From contig JAQYAS010000102.1 of NCBI GenBank assembly GCA_029338615.1, forward strand, positions 1-37,848: a stretch of 37,848 bases of DNA, read 5' to 3'. Position 1 is the first letter of the stretch. Every line of letters starts with the position of its first letter. The position numbers and the translations under genes are program-made. This stretch comes from Clostridiales bacterium. Its GTDB lineage: Bacteria > Bacillota > Clostridia > Lachnospirales > Lachnospiraceae. Shown here piece after piece: positions 1-7,224 of the stretch. The notes beneath the pieces were generated by a model. It worked only from the letters and a program-made list of their open reading frames with translations, ran no database searches and had not been told where the DNA came from.

Positions 1-61
1 ATCCCTGAGGATATAGTATCATTGAAAAGCCTCATAAAAACAGATATAATGATAGACAACG

Positions 62-97
62 GCCCATCACATCAAACAAAGAGTTGTGACGGGCTTT
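62..97 (+). terminator. Possible weak terminator before ydbC-like gene
   Basis: A 10-bp arm at 62-71 (GCCCATCACA) faces 85-94 (TGTGACGGGC) with one A-C mismatch and is followed by TTT and an AT-rich stretch. It would end whatever is transcribed from left of the window. The short U-tract makes it weak. On the minus strand the mismatch becomes a G-U pair, but no U-run follows. Confidence 0.3.
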
Positions 98-128
98 ATC
101 TTTAAAGGATAAAGGAGATACATAGAAA

Positions 129-335
129 ATGGCAGATTTTAAATACGAAATAGTGGAGCACATAGGAGTGATCTCGGAAAGTGCAAAGGGATGGACTAAG
201 GAACTTAACAAGATATCGTGGAATGGTGGCACACCAAAGTATGATATCAGAGAGTGGGCACCGGAGCATGAGAAGATGGGTAAGGGTGTGACACTTACAG
301 AAGAGGAGGCGTCTAAATTAAAGGCGTTGCTGTAG
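129..335 (+). CDS. PC4/YdbC-like ssDNA-binding protein
   Basis: This 68-residue protein resembles the bacterial YdbC family, homologues of the eukaryotic PC4 coactivator domain that bind single-stranded DNA as dimers. The visible pattern is a short beta-rich half (FKYEIVEHIGVISESAKGWTK), then the strand-turn segment NKISWNGGTPKYDIREWAPEHEKMGKGVTLT, and a C-terminal helix EEEASKLKALL; the W-G-KYDIREW-P-H-KMGKG-TLT pattern is the family hallmark. The AAAGGAGAT ribosome binding site at 110-118 supports the start. The next gene begins 26 bases downstream, so the two are probably co-transcribed. The cellular role of this family is not established; DNA repair or nucleoid functions are inference. 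Confidence 0.8.
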   Translation: MADFKYEIVEHIGVISESAKGWTKELNKISWNGGTPKYDIREWAPEHEKMGKGVTLTEEEASKLKALL

Positions 336-361
336 AGACAGTACGAGAAAGGACTAGGTCA

Positions 362-811
362 ATGAAGATATTTGTTGATGCTGACGCGTGTCCGGTGATT
401 GATATAGTTGAAGACATAGCAACAAAATACAACATCCCGGTGACTCTGCTATGCGACACAAATCATGTGTTGACATCTGATTACAGCGAAGTGATCGTGG
501 TCGGTGCTGGAGCGGATGCTGTGGATTACAAGCTGATAAGCATTTGCCATAGAGGCGATATAGTTGTAACTCAGGATTATGGTGTGGCTGCGATGGCGCT
601 GGGGAAAGGAGCATTTGCTATACATCAATCGGGGAAGTGGTATACAAATGAGAATATCGATCAGATGCTTATGGAGAGACATTTGAACAAGAAGGCGCGG
701 AGGGCGTCAAGCCGGAATCATATCAAGGGACCACGGAAGAGAACCGATGAAGACGATCAGAGATTTGCGGAGTCTTTTGAGAAGCTGCTGCGAAAGGCAA
801 ATAATCTGTAG
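362..811 (+). CDS. YaiI/YqxD family protein (UPF0178)
   Basis: The 149-residue product matches the YaiI/YqxD (DUF188) family in length and in its opening MKIFVDADACPV, with the family's VTQDYGVAAMAL block near residue 70-80 and the basic tail around KGPRKRTDEDDQRFAESFEKLL. The family has a PIN-like/NYN-like fold with clustered acidic residues (D6, D8 and a later QD pair), which suggests a metal-dependent nuclease, but no biochemical function is firmly known. It follows the YdbC-like gene closely with AAAGGA upstream of the ATG. Nothing looks truncated. Confidence 0.88.
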   Translation: MKIFVDADACPVIDIVEDIATKYNIPVTLLCDTNHVLTSDYSEVIVVGAGADAVDYKLISICHRGDIVVTQDYGVAAMALGKGAFAIHQSGKWYTNENIDQMLMERHLNKKARRASSRNHIKGPRKRTDEDDQRFAESFEKLLRKANNL

Positions 812-825
812 ATATATATGAAGGT

Positions 826-846
826 ATTGAGGGATTCGAACCCTCA
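826..846 (-). other. tRNA T-arm-like sequence
   Basis: Read on the minus strand, this stretch contains GAGGGTTCGAATCCCTC: a 5-bp stem closing the 7-base loop TTCGAAT, which is the canonical T-arm of a tRNA. I could not find the matching acceptor 5' strand, D-arm or anticodon arm in the 70-90 bases expected on the minus strand, and the methyltransferase gene occupies that space. It is therefore either a tRNA 3'-end remnant, such as a trace of site-specific integration, or a chance palindrome. Confidence 0.3.
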
Positions 847-877
847 CCACACATGAACCGGAAGAGGTCAGATTTTA

Positions 878-2071
878 ATGGATGAAAAAAATACAAACAG
901 AACAATAGAATACTACAACACACATGCTGACAGATATTCCGAGATAACCAGAAATGCAGACATGTCGGACATATACCAGCGCTTTGAGGAAAATCTCAAG
1001 CCGGGCTGCAGGATACTTGATCTTGGCTGCGGCAGTGGCCGTGACAGCAAATATTTTCTGGACAAGGGATACAAGGTTGTATCTCTGGATGCGTCTGAGG
1101 CTATGTGTAGGAAAACTCAGGAGCTGACGGGAAAAGCGGCTGTGCATATGCGCATTGAGGACATGAACTATGAGAATGAATTTGACGCTGTGTGGGCATG
1201 TGCTTCGCTGCTCCATGTTGCCAAGAGCGATATGCACAAGATCCTTGAGAAGGCTATGAAGGCGCTCAAGGTCGGCGGGGTATTGTATGCTTCGTGGAAG
1301 TACGGCAAGAGTGAACGGACGCGGGATGATGGAAGGACATTTGCCAATTATACTGAGGCCCGGGTTTGCGATATGGTGGCGTTGGTTTCGGGCGCATCGC
1401 TTGAGGATGTATGGACGAGTCAGGATGTCAGGCTTGACAGGATAGGTCAGGGACATTTGTGGGTAAATGTTCTGGTGAAGAAGACCAGAGTTGTCATAAC
1501 TGAGAAGGAGTTCCTGAATATTTTCTGGAAGCAATACCAGATCATTGAGAAGGATGTCCGGATCAGTTCTGAGTATGTGGATATCCACAAGAGCAACTTC
1601 TCGACATTTTCAAGCAGATACATAAATATGTTCTTGAATATCTGCAGCAATATAGACTCTCTGATAGAGATATATTGCAAGATAGTTGAGGAGGATGATT
1701 ACAGGAAGAAGTACAGCATACATGACAGGCTTACTCCTGTGCTTAGAAAATTCCCGGATATCCGGCTGGATGCGGTGAGAACGATAGATACTTTTGAGGA
1801 TATTGAGCTGAAGCCGTTCAGTGCGTTTGTGGGTGACCGGATCGCAGATTGGTGGAATGACTATAATCTGGTAAAACATGCCAGAAGTGACAGGAACGAG
1901 AAGACTGGAATGTATAATTTCCAGCGGGCAAATCAGAAGAATGTGCTGACGGCGATGGCAGCGTATTTTATCGTGTGCAACCGTATATATGAGGAGATAT
2001 GCGAGATCACGGCAACACCGAAGAGACTTCTCAAGTCAAAAATATTCCTGTATGTGAAGAATGGTGAGTAG
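878..2071 (+). CDS. Class I SAM methyltransferase fused to an HEPN-like helical domain
   Basis: Residues 1-204 form a complete small class I methyltransferase: motif I ILDLGCGSG at 46-54, the acidic end of strand 2 at D71 (SLDASEAM), and FDAVWACASLLHV around 102-114, most like TehB/UbiE-type enzymes. The substrate is unknown. Residues about 205-397 are a separate, probably all-helical domain with WWNDYNLVKHARSD at 325-338 followed by NFQRANQKNVLTAMAAYFIV. The WW-YN-KH-R pattern recalls HEPN-like domains of uncharacterised bacterial proteins, but I infer this from pattern only. The reading frame is continuous with no sign of a sequencing fusion. Neighbours are a YaiI/YqxD gene and a deformylase-like gene 20 bases downstream. 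It could be a stress or defence enzyme; this is inference. Confidence 0.75.
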   Translation: MDEKNTNRTIEYYNTHADRYSEITRNADMSDIYQRFEENLKPGCRILDLGCGSGRDSKYFLDKGYKVVSLDASEAMCRKTQELTGKAAVHMRIEDMNYENEFDAVWACASLLHVAKSDMHKILEKAMKALKVGGVLYASWKYGKSERTRDDGRTFANYTEARVCDMVALVSGASLEDVWTSQDVRLDRIGQGHLWVNVLVKKTRVVITEKEFLNIFWKQYQIIEKDVRISSEYVDIHKSNFSTFSSRYINMFLNICSNIDSLIEIYCKIVEEDDYRKKYSIHDRLTPVLRKFPDIRLDAVRTIDTFEDIELKPFSAFVGDRIADWWNDYNLVKHARSDRNEKTGMYNFQRANQKNVLTAMAAYFIVCNRIYEEICEITATPKRLLKSKIFLYVKNGE

Positions 2072-2091
2072 ATAAGGAAAGGTAATAGACC

Positions 2092-2502
2092 ATGGTAAAA
2101 CAGATAGTAAGAGACCAGATGTTTCTCAGCCAGAAGTCATCTCCGATGACGACTATGGATGCGGGGATCATAGCAGATATGCAGGACACATTAGCGGCAA
2201 ATCAGGCGAGGTGCGTCGGCATGGCGGGCAACATGATCGGATATAAGAAGAAGATAATCATTGTCAGTATGGGATTTGCCAATGTTGTCATGCTGAATCC
2301 GGTTCTTCTGTCAAAGTCGGGGGCTTACGAGACAGAGGAGGGATGTCTGTCTCTGGACGGCACGAGAAAGGTGACAAGGTATAGAGACATAGAAGTAGAG
2401 TTTCAGGATGCATCATTTGCAAAAAAGCATATGAAGTTCAACGGATATATAGCCCAGATAGTGCTCCATGAGATGGATCACCTTGAGGGGCGTATTATAT
2501 AG
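2092..2502 (+). CDS. Peptide deformylase-like protein, atypical motif 1
   Basis: At 136 residues this is a short deformylase. Motif 2 (EGCLSL) and motif 3 (LHEMDHLEG) are intact, giving the metal-binding Cys and two His plus the catalytic Glu. Motif 1, normally GxGxAAxQ, reads VGMAGNMIG: the oxyanion-hole Gln is Met. Deformylases remove the N-formyl group of nascent proteins. The Met-for-Gln form occurs in a short secondary subfamily of Firmicutes, so this may be an accessory deformylase or act on a different substrate; a housekeeping def gene would be expected elsewhere. Spacing to the next gene is 8 bases and its ribosome binding site overlaps this stop codon, so translation is probably coupled. 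Confidence 0.82.
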   Translation: MVKQIVRDQMFLSQKSSPMTTMDAGIIADMQDTLAANQARCVGMAGNMIGYKKKIIIVSMGFANVVMLNPVLLSKSGAYETEEGCLSLDGTRKVTRYRDIEVEFQDASFAKKHMKFNGYIAQIVLHEMDHLEGRII

Positions 2503-2510
2503 GAGAGTTT

Positions 2511-3293
2511 ATGGAATCAAAAGACGGAACATGGATCATGTATGGAGTTTCGGAGGATGATCCGGAGTGTCTGCATACGGCGGACGAGCTTGCCAGGTAT
2601 ATAGAAGATGTGGGTTTCCTGCCTCTTTTCCGCAATGAGATACCTGGATTTTCAGTGGAGGAGCGAACCACGGAGAAGTACTGGTGGAGTGAGGATGCGC
2701 AGAGGGATCCTTGGGTATGGCGTGAGATCATAGCCAGAAGAGGCGATATTGCATATGGCAAATTCTTCCACAATAAGGCGGGATTTATCTCAAAGAAATG
2801 GTTCCCGTATTTTGCAAATTACAGAAGATCGGGATATGATTTTGATGCCAGATGGGATGATGAGCTTGCATCATTCAGACAGAAGAAGATCATGGATTTG
2901 TTCATGGATGACCGGATAGATGAGGAGAGCGATGTCGAATTTGCAGCAGAAAAACCGGAGAGCCTGTATGATACAGAGCTGTTCTCATTTGATATCAAGA
3001 AGCTTGCCGGATTTGGCAAGGACGGTGAGAAAGGTTTTGAGGGTACGATGACGCAGCTTCAGATGCAGACCTACCTGTGTGCATGCGATTTTAGAAAGCG
3101 GGTGAACAAAAAGGGGACGGAATACGGCTGGAATGTGGCTGTGTATTCCATGCCGGAGAAGCTGTGGGGATATGATCATGTGACGTCCGCATATGGTGAG
3201 AGCCCTGAGGAGTCATGGGAGAGGATAGTGAAGCATATGGATGATATCTACCCGATTGCCAAAGAGAAACAGATAAAGAAAGTCTTAAAGTAG
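2511..3293 (+). CDS. AlkZ-related protein (YcaQ-like winged-helix family)
   Basis: The 260-residue protein matches, by recalled pattern, the AlkZ-related proteins of Clostridia: an early ELARYIEDVGFLPLFRN segment, W-rich WWSEDAQRDPWVWREIIARRGDIAYGKFF, the block FISKKWFPYFANYRRSGYDF, then a helical region with FDIKKLAGFG and a winged-helix-like FEGTMTQLQMQTYLCACDF near residue 180. AlkZ/YcaQ proteins are DNA glycosylases that unhook interstrand crosslinks; I do not see the QxQ or QxD catalytic motif of true AlkZ, so glycosylase activity is uncertain. The AGGAG site at 2501-2507 overlaps the stop of the deformylase-like gene. Confidence 0.65.
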   Translation: MESKDGTWIMYGVSEDDPECLHTADELARYIEDVGFLPLFRNEIPGFSVEERTTEKYWWSEDAQRDPWVWREIIARRGDIAYGKFFHNKAGFISKKWFPYFANYRRSGYDFDARWDDELASFRQKKIMDLFMDDRIDEESDVEFAAEKPESLYDTELFSFDIKKLAGFGKDGEKGFEGTMTQLQMQTYLCACDFRKRVNKKGTEYGWNVAVYSMPEKLWGYDHVTSAYGESPEESWERIVKHMDDIYPIAKEKQIKKVLK

Positions 3294-3337
3294 ATACGGT
3301 ATACAGACAAGATGACGAAAATATTTATATGTATGGA

Positions 3338-3383
3338 AACTGCATCAACACGATTGAAAATAGTCATGTTGGTGCAGTTTTTT
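3338..3383 (+). terminator. Rho-independent terminator
   Basis: A 16-base arm at 3338-3353 pairs with 3364-3379 with one mismatch and one G-T pair, around a 10-base loop, and runs into a six-T tract (3378-3383). It closes the ydbC-to-AlkZ-related gene run. Confidence 0.85.
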
Positions 3384-3460
3384 ATGAAATAAATTGGATG
3401 ACATAGCAAATACTCCTAGAGTAGTTACTCTATATGAAATGTTTATTCTTTTATATAAAA

Positions 3461-3573
3461 TTTACATGCACTTAAATTAATGCAAAACTTTAACCCAAAA
3501 ACTTTACATCAAAAGTTTACATATAACATTACATATATCTTTACATATGTGTTTACATATGATATGTTTATAT
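3461..3573 (+). repeat. Phased TTTACAT direct repeats upstream of nadB
   Basis: TTTACAT occurs exactly at 3461, 3503, 3516, 3540 and 3552, with one-mismatch copies at 3528 (ATTACAT) and 3567 (TTTATAT). From 3503 to 3552 the starts are 13, 12, 12 and 12 bases apart, close to one helical turn, so the copies lie nearly on one face of the DNA. The array ends about 50 bases before nadB, and the operon encodes the NAD-responsive regulator NiaR, so a multi-site operator is the leading reading. I cannot confirm the NiaR consensus from memory. The rest of the 3294-3621 gap holds the upstream terminator and AT-rich sequence. Confidence 0.6.
3540..3568 (+). promoter_or_regulatory. Candidate nadB promoter
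   Basis: TTTACA (3540-3545) and TATGTT (3563-3568) are separated by 17 bases and would place the start of transcription near 3575. The -35 hexamer is itself one of the TTTACAT repeats, so binding of a repressor to the array would block it. The -10 is imperfect and other choices in this AT-rich stretch are possible. Confidence 0.35.
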
Positions 3574-3624
3574 GCAAGTCAGGTTATAAATAATAATATG
3601 ATGCCTACTTGAAGAGGAGAAATG

Positions 3625-4902
3625 ATGAACACAGTATATGATGTTATTATCGTGGGAACTGGCGCTGCAGGTTTGTTCTGTGCGTTGAATTTTCCAGAGA
3701 CAAAAAAGGTCTGTATTATCACAAAAAGACGGGCTGATGAGTCCGATTCTTTTTTGGCCCAGGGTGGCATATGTATGCTGCGGGGTGAGGAAGACTACGA
3801 AGATTATTTTGAAGACACCATGAGAGCCGGCCATTATGAGAATAATAAAAAGACAGTCGATCTGATGATCAGATCATCTAATCTTGTTATCAGAGAATTG
3901 ATAAGGCTTGGAGTTAGATTTGAGAGGGATGAGAGCGGAAAGCTTGCCTTCACCAAGGAGGGAGCTCACAGCCAGCCAAGAATACTGTTTCATGAGGACA
4001 TCACCGGCAAAGAGATTACATTCACTTTGCTGGAGTGCGCAAAGAAGAAATCTAATATCGAGATATACGAGTATACGACTATGCTTGACATCATCTGCAA
4101 TGACAATGCCTGTGTAGGAGTGGTTATAGCTGATGAGGCGAAGAACATAAGCATACTTAGATCCAACAACGTTGTATTGGCGTGTGGTGGAATCGGAGGT
4201 ATATATAAGAACTCAACGAATTTTGCCCATATAACAGGTGATGCCATAGCAATTGCTTTAAAACATGGTGTAGAGGTAGAGAATCTGAATTATGTGCAGA
4301 TCCATCCGACGACATTGTTTAGCCGGAATAAAGGAAGAAGGTTTCTGATATCCGAATCTGTGAGAGGAGAGGGAGCATGGCTTCTTAACAATGCGGGCGA
4401 AAGGTTTACAGATGAACTGCAGCCTCGTGATGTAGTCAGCCATGCAATATGGAAACAGATGGAGATAGATGGAACGGAGCATGTGTGGGAAGATCTGAGA
4501 CCGCTTGGAAGAGATGTGATCTTGCAGCATTTTCCACATATATACAAGCAGTGTAAGGATGAGGGATATGATGTGCTTGTTGAACCGATACCGGTTGTGC
4601 CGGCTCAGCATTACCATATGGGCGGGGTGAAGGCAGATCTTGCCGGAAGGACATCCATGGAAGGATTGTATGCGGTAGGAGAAGCTGGATGTAATGGAGT
4701 GCATGGCAGAAACAGACTGGCAAGCAATTCGTTACTTGAGTCGCTTGTATTTGCGCAGAGGGCGGCAGATGATATCATGTTCAGCAGAGAGCACAGAGGC
4801 TGTGGAGAATACAACATAGATCTGTCTGAATATGAAGATATAGATGGTTTATTTAGAGAATATAAGAATATAGTTTTGACAGAAACGGAAAGAAGAGGCT
4901 GA
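3625..4902 (+). CDS. nadB: L-aspartate oxidase
   Basis: NadB oxidises L-aspartate to iminoaspartate with FAD, the first step of de novo NAD synthesis. The FAD Rossmann motif VIIVGTGAAGLFCAL is at the N-terminus, SDSFLAQGGI around residue 35-45 is the flavin-contact segment, ESVRGEGAWLLNNAGERF lies in the capping region, and GRNRLASNSLLESLVFAQRAA near residue 370-390 is the conserved C-terminal FAD block. At 425 residues it lacks most of the C-terminal helical extension of the roughly 540-residue E. coli enzyme, as do other clostridial forms. Two in-frame ATGs lie at 3622 and 3625; the AGGAG at 3615-3619 is spaced better for 3625. nadC starts 2 bases after the stop. Confidence 0.95.
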   Translation: MNTVYDVIIVGTGAAGLFCALNFPETKKVCIITKRRADESDSFLAQGGICMLRGEEDYEDYFEDTMRAGHYENNKKTVDLMIRSSNLVIRELIRLGVRFERDESGKLAFTKEGAHSQPRILFHEDITGKEITFTLLECAKKKSNIEIYEYTTMLDIICNDNACVGVVIADEAKNISILRSNNVVLACGGIGGIYKNSTNFAHITGDAIAIALKHGVEVENLNYVQIHPTTLFSRNKGRRFLISESVRGEGAWLLNNAGERFTDELQPRDVVSHAIWKQMEIDGTEHVWEDLRPLGRDVILQHFPHIYKQCKDEGYDVLVEPIPVVPAQHYHMGGVKADLAGRTSMEGLYAVGEAGCNGVHGRNRLASNSLLESLVFAQRAADDIMFSREHRGCGEYNIDLSEYEDIDGLFREYKNIVLTETERRG

Positions 4903-4904
4903 GA

Positions 4905-5759
4905 ATGAATCAGATAACAATGAAATTGAATGCGGACAAGCTTATAATGATGGCTTTACAGGAGGATATCACAAGTGAGGATGTATCCACAAATGCGGTG
5001 ATGCCAAAGGCACAGAAAGGAAAAGTAGACCTGATATGCAAGCAGGATGGAATCATTGCAGGACTTGATGTATATGCAAGAGTATTTACACTCTTAGATG
5101 ACAGCACTGAGGTTGAGTTCTTCTGCAAAGATGGCGATGAGGTGAAGGCTGGCCAGCTTATGGGAATTGTGACTGGTGATATCAGGGTTCTTCTCTCTGG
5201 CGAGAGGGTTGCGCTTAATTATCTCCAGCGTATGAGTGGTATAGCGACATATACCCATGAGGTTGCAGAACTTCTTAAAGGAAGCAAGACTACTCTGCTG
5301 GATACCAGAAAGACCACGCCTAATTGCCGTATATTTGAGAAGTATGCAGTCAGAGTCGGCGGAGGCAGCAATCACAGATACAATTTGTCGGATGGAGTAT
5401 TGCTTAAGGATAATCATATAGGCGCTGCGGGAAGTATAAGCAATGCAGTGAGAATGGCAAAGGAGTATGCACCATTTGTCCGCAAGATAGAGGTTGAAGT
5501 TGAGACACTGGATCAGGTAAAAGAGGCTGTTGAAGCGGGAGCCGATATCATTATGCTTGACAATATGACAACGGATCAGATGAGAGCTGCGATCGATTTG
5601 ATCGACGGACGTGCGGAGACAGAATGTTCAGGCAATGTTACAAAAGAGAACATAGAGAGACTGATATCGTTGGGAGTGGATTATATATCAAGCGGTGCGC
5701 TTACCCACAGCTCACCTATAATGGATATATCGATGAAAAATCTTCATGCGGAGGAATAA
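4905..5759 (+). CDS. nadC: Quinolinate phosphoribosyltransferase
   Basis: NadC decarboxylates quinolinate and joins it to PRPP, giving nicotinate mononucleotide. The 284-residue length is typical. Visible motifs are TRKTTPNCR (quinolinate-binding Arg-Lys loop, usually RKTTPG), EKYAVRVGGGSNHRYNLSDGVLLKDNHI, the phosphate-loop strand EVEVETLDQVKEAVEAGADIIMLDNM, and SSGALTHS near the C-terminus. It is embedded in the nadB-nadC-niaR-nadA operon, with the start 2 bases after nadB and the next gene starting 1 base after its stop. Confidence 0.95.
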   Translation: MNQITMKLNADKLIMMALQEDITSEDVSTNAVMPKAQKGKVDLICKQDGIIAGLDVYARVFTLLDDSTEVEFFCKDGDEVKAGQLMGIVTGDIRVLLSGERVALNYLQRMSGIATYTHEVAELLKGSKTTLLDTRKTTPNCRIFEKYAVRVGGGSNHRYNLSDGVLLKDNHIGAAGSISNAVRMAKEYAPFVRKIEVEVETLDQVKEAVEAGADIIMLDNMTTDQMRAAIDLIDGRAETECSGNVTKENIERLISLGVDYISSGALTHSSPIMDISMKNLHAEE

Positions 5760-5760
5760 A

Positions 5761-6294
5761 GTGAAGGCAAAAGAGAGAAGGGAAAGAATACTTGACATTG
5801 TAAAAAATTCAGATGTCCCTGTTCCGGCAAATAAGCTTGCGTCAGAATTTGAAGTCAGCAGACAGATAATAGTGCAGGATATTGCAGTGATCAGGGCGGC
5901 TGATGATGGCATAATTGCAACTAACAGGGGTTATATATACAAGAATGAATCAAAATGTCAAAGAGAGTTTAAAGTAAAACACGGTTATGACAGGACTGAG
6001 GAAGAACTCACGATCATAGTTGATTATGGCGGAGTTGTAAAGAATGTAAGTATAAGTCATACAGTGTACAATCGTGTTACTGCAAAGATGAATATTGCTT
6101 CCAGATACGACGTGGCAAAATTTATGAAAAAATTGGAAAACAGCCAGTCGTCCCTGCTTGGAAATGCTACGAACGGATATCATTACCATCTGATAGAGGC
6201 TCCAAGTGAAGAGATCCTGGACACCATAGAGCAGAAACTTGATGAGACAGGCTTCCTTGTTCCGTGGCAGGAGTGGGAGAATAATACAAAATGA
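5761..6294 (+). CDS. niaR: NiaR-type transcriptional repressor (HTH + 3H domain)
   Basis: This 177-residue regulator has an N-terminal helix-turn-helix (RRERILDIVKNSDVPVPANKLASEFEVSRQIIVQDIAVIRA) and a C-terminal 3H domain with histidines in VSISHTVYN and GYHYHLIEAP. In this family the 3H domain binds nicotinic acid or a related metabolite, and the protein represses NAD synthesis and niacin uptake genes in Firmicutes. I chose GTG at 5761, which has GGAGG at 5750-5754 and a 6-base spacer and starts one base after nadC ends, over the overlapping ATG at 5746 that lacks a site. Sitting inside the operon between nadC and nadA, it probably autoregulates. The TTTACAT array upstream of nadB is the likely target. 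Confidence 0.88.
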   Translation: MKAKERRERILDIVKNSDVPVPANKLASEFEVSRQIIVQDIAVIRAADDGIIATNRGYIYKNESKCQREFKVKHGYDRTEEELTIIVDYGGVVKNVSISHTVYNRVTAKMNIASRYDVAKFMKKLENSQSSLLGNATNGYHYHLIEAPSEEILDTIEQKLDETGFLVPWQEWENNTK

Positions 6295-6309
6295 TTTGGA
6301 GAGAATAAA

Positions 6310-7224
6310 ATGACGATAAAAGAGATACAGGAAGAGATAATCAGACTGAAGGAAGAGAAAGATTTCTGCATACTGGCACATGCTTATCAGGGACATGAGA
6401 TTCTTGAAGTTGCAGATTATATGGGAGATTCATATGGACTTAGCGTTGAGGCGAGCAAGGATTCCCGCAAAAATATAATAATGTGCGGTGTGCGTTTTAT
6501 GGCAGAGACATGTAAGATACTGTCCCCTGATAAGAATGTGTACCTGCCTAATCCTGAAGCCGGATGTCCGATGGCTGAGCAGATGAACCTTGAAACGCTG
6601 AATGAGATGAAGAAGAAGTATCCGGGATATGCGGTTGTCGCCTACATAAATACGACATCCGAATTGAAAACTGCCTGTGATGTATGTGTGACATCTTCAT
6701 CTGCAGTGCAGATCTGCAGCAAACTTGATAATGACAAGATTCTTTTTATTCCAGATCCGAATCTTGGAAACTATGTTCAAAAGCAGATGCCGGAAAAGGA
6801 ATTTGCATTTTTTAACGGCGGATGTCCTAGACATCTTGCGGTTACCCTAGATGATGCTTTGAAGGCAAAAGAGTTACATCCACATGCGGAACTTCTTGTC
6901 CATCCCGAGTGCAGGCCGGATGTAGTTGCAGAGGCTGATTATGTAGGTTCAACCACAGGAATTATGGCATATGCCAGAAAGTCAGAGAAAAAAGAATTTA
7001 TCATTGGTACAGAGCATAGTATTGTGGAGCATCTTCAGTATGAGTGCCCTGACAAAATGTTCTATCCAATTTCTTCAAAGCTTATGTGCCATAATATGAA
7101 GCTTACTACACTGGTTGACATATTGAATGTATTAAAGGGCACAGGTGGCGAAGAGATAGTTCTTTCTGATGAGGTGATGGAGGGAGCTTCCCGTTGCATC
7201 AACAGAATGATCGCGCTTGGATAA
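6310..7224 (+). CDS. nadA: Quinolinate synthase
   Basis: NadA condenses iminoaspartate with dihydroxyacetone phosphate to quinolinate using an oxygen-sensitive [4Fe-4S] cluster. The 304-residue length matches the short NadA form. The three cluster-type cysteines are visible in TACDVCVTSSSAV, HPECRPDV and KLMCHNMKLTTL; AHAYQGHEILEVADYMGDSYGLS and MCGVRFMAETCKIL are family blocks, as is GSTTGIM. It closes the NAD operon, after the regulator rather than first as in many nadABC operons. In the same frame directly after its stop there begins a remnant of an unrelated glycosidase, which suggests a deletion joined the two. Confidence 0.95.
   Translation: MTIKEIQEEIIRLKEEKDFCILAHAYQGHEILEVADYMGDSYGLSVEASKDSRKNIIMCGVRFMAETCKILSPDKNVYLPNPEAGCPMAEQMNLETLNEMKKKYPGYAVVAYINTTSELKTACDVCVTSSSAVQICSKLDNDKILFIPDPNLGNYVQKQMPEKEFAFFNGGCPRHLAVTLDDALKAKELHPHAELLVHPECRPDVVAEADYVGSTTGIMAYARKSEKKEFIIGTEHSIVEHLQYECPDKMFYPISSKLMCHNMKLTTLVDILNVLKGTGGEEIVLSDEVMEGASRCINRMIALG

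Noticed and set aside
1-105. Reading frame open from base 1 to a TAA at 103-105, a possible 3' end of an upstream gene.
   Set aside because: Only 34 codons, no recognisable protein, and the hairpin at 62-94 would lie inside it. It cannot be told from chance.
822-900. Complete tRNA gene on the minus strand.
   Set aside because: Only the T-arm matches; no complementary acceptor strand, D-arm or anticodon arm could be aligned.
875-1588. 237-codon minus-strand frame opposite the methyltransferase gene.
   Set aside because: Its translation has no family pattern and it is fully covered by a gene with clear motifs on the other strand.
3461-3573. TTTACAT array considered as a CRISPR array or replication iterons.
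   Set aside because: Repeats are 7 bases with 5-6 base gaps, far too short for CRISPR, and there is no replication gene nearby; position suggests an operator.
4258-4704. Overlapping minus-strand frames opposite nadB.
   Set aside because: Cys/His/Ser-rich translations typical of antisense frames, no ribosome binding sites, and they lie within an unmistakable nadB.
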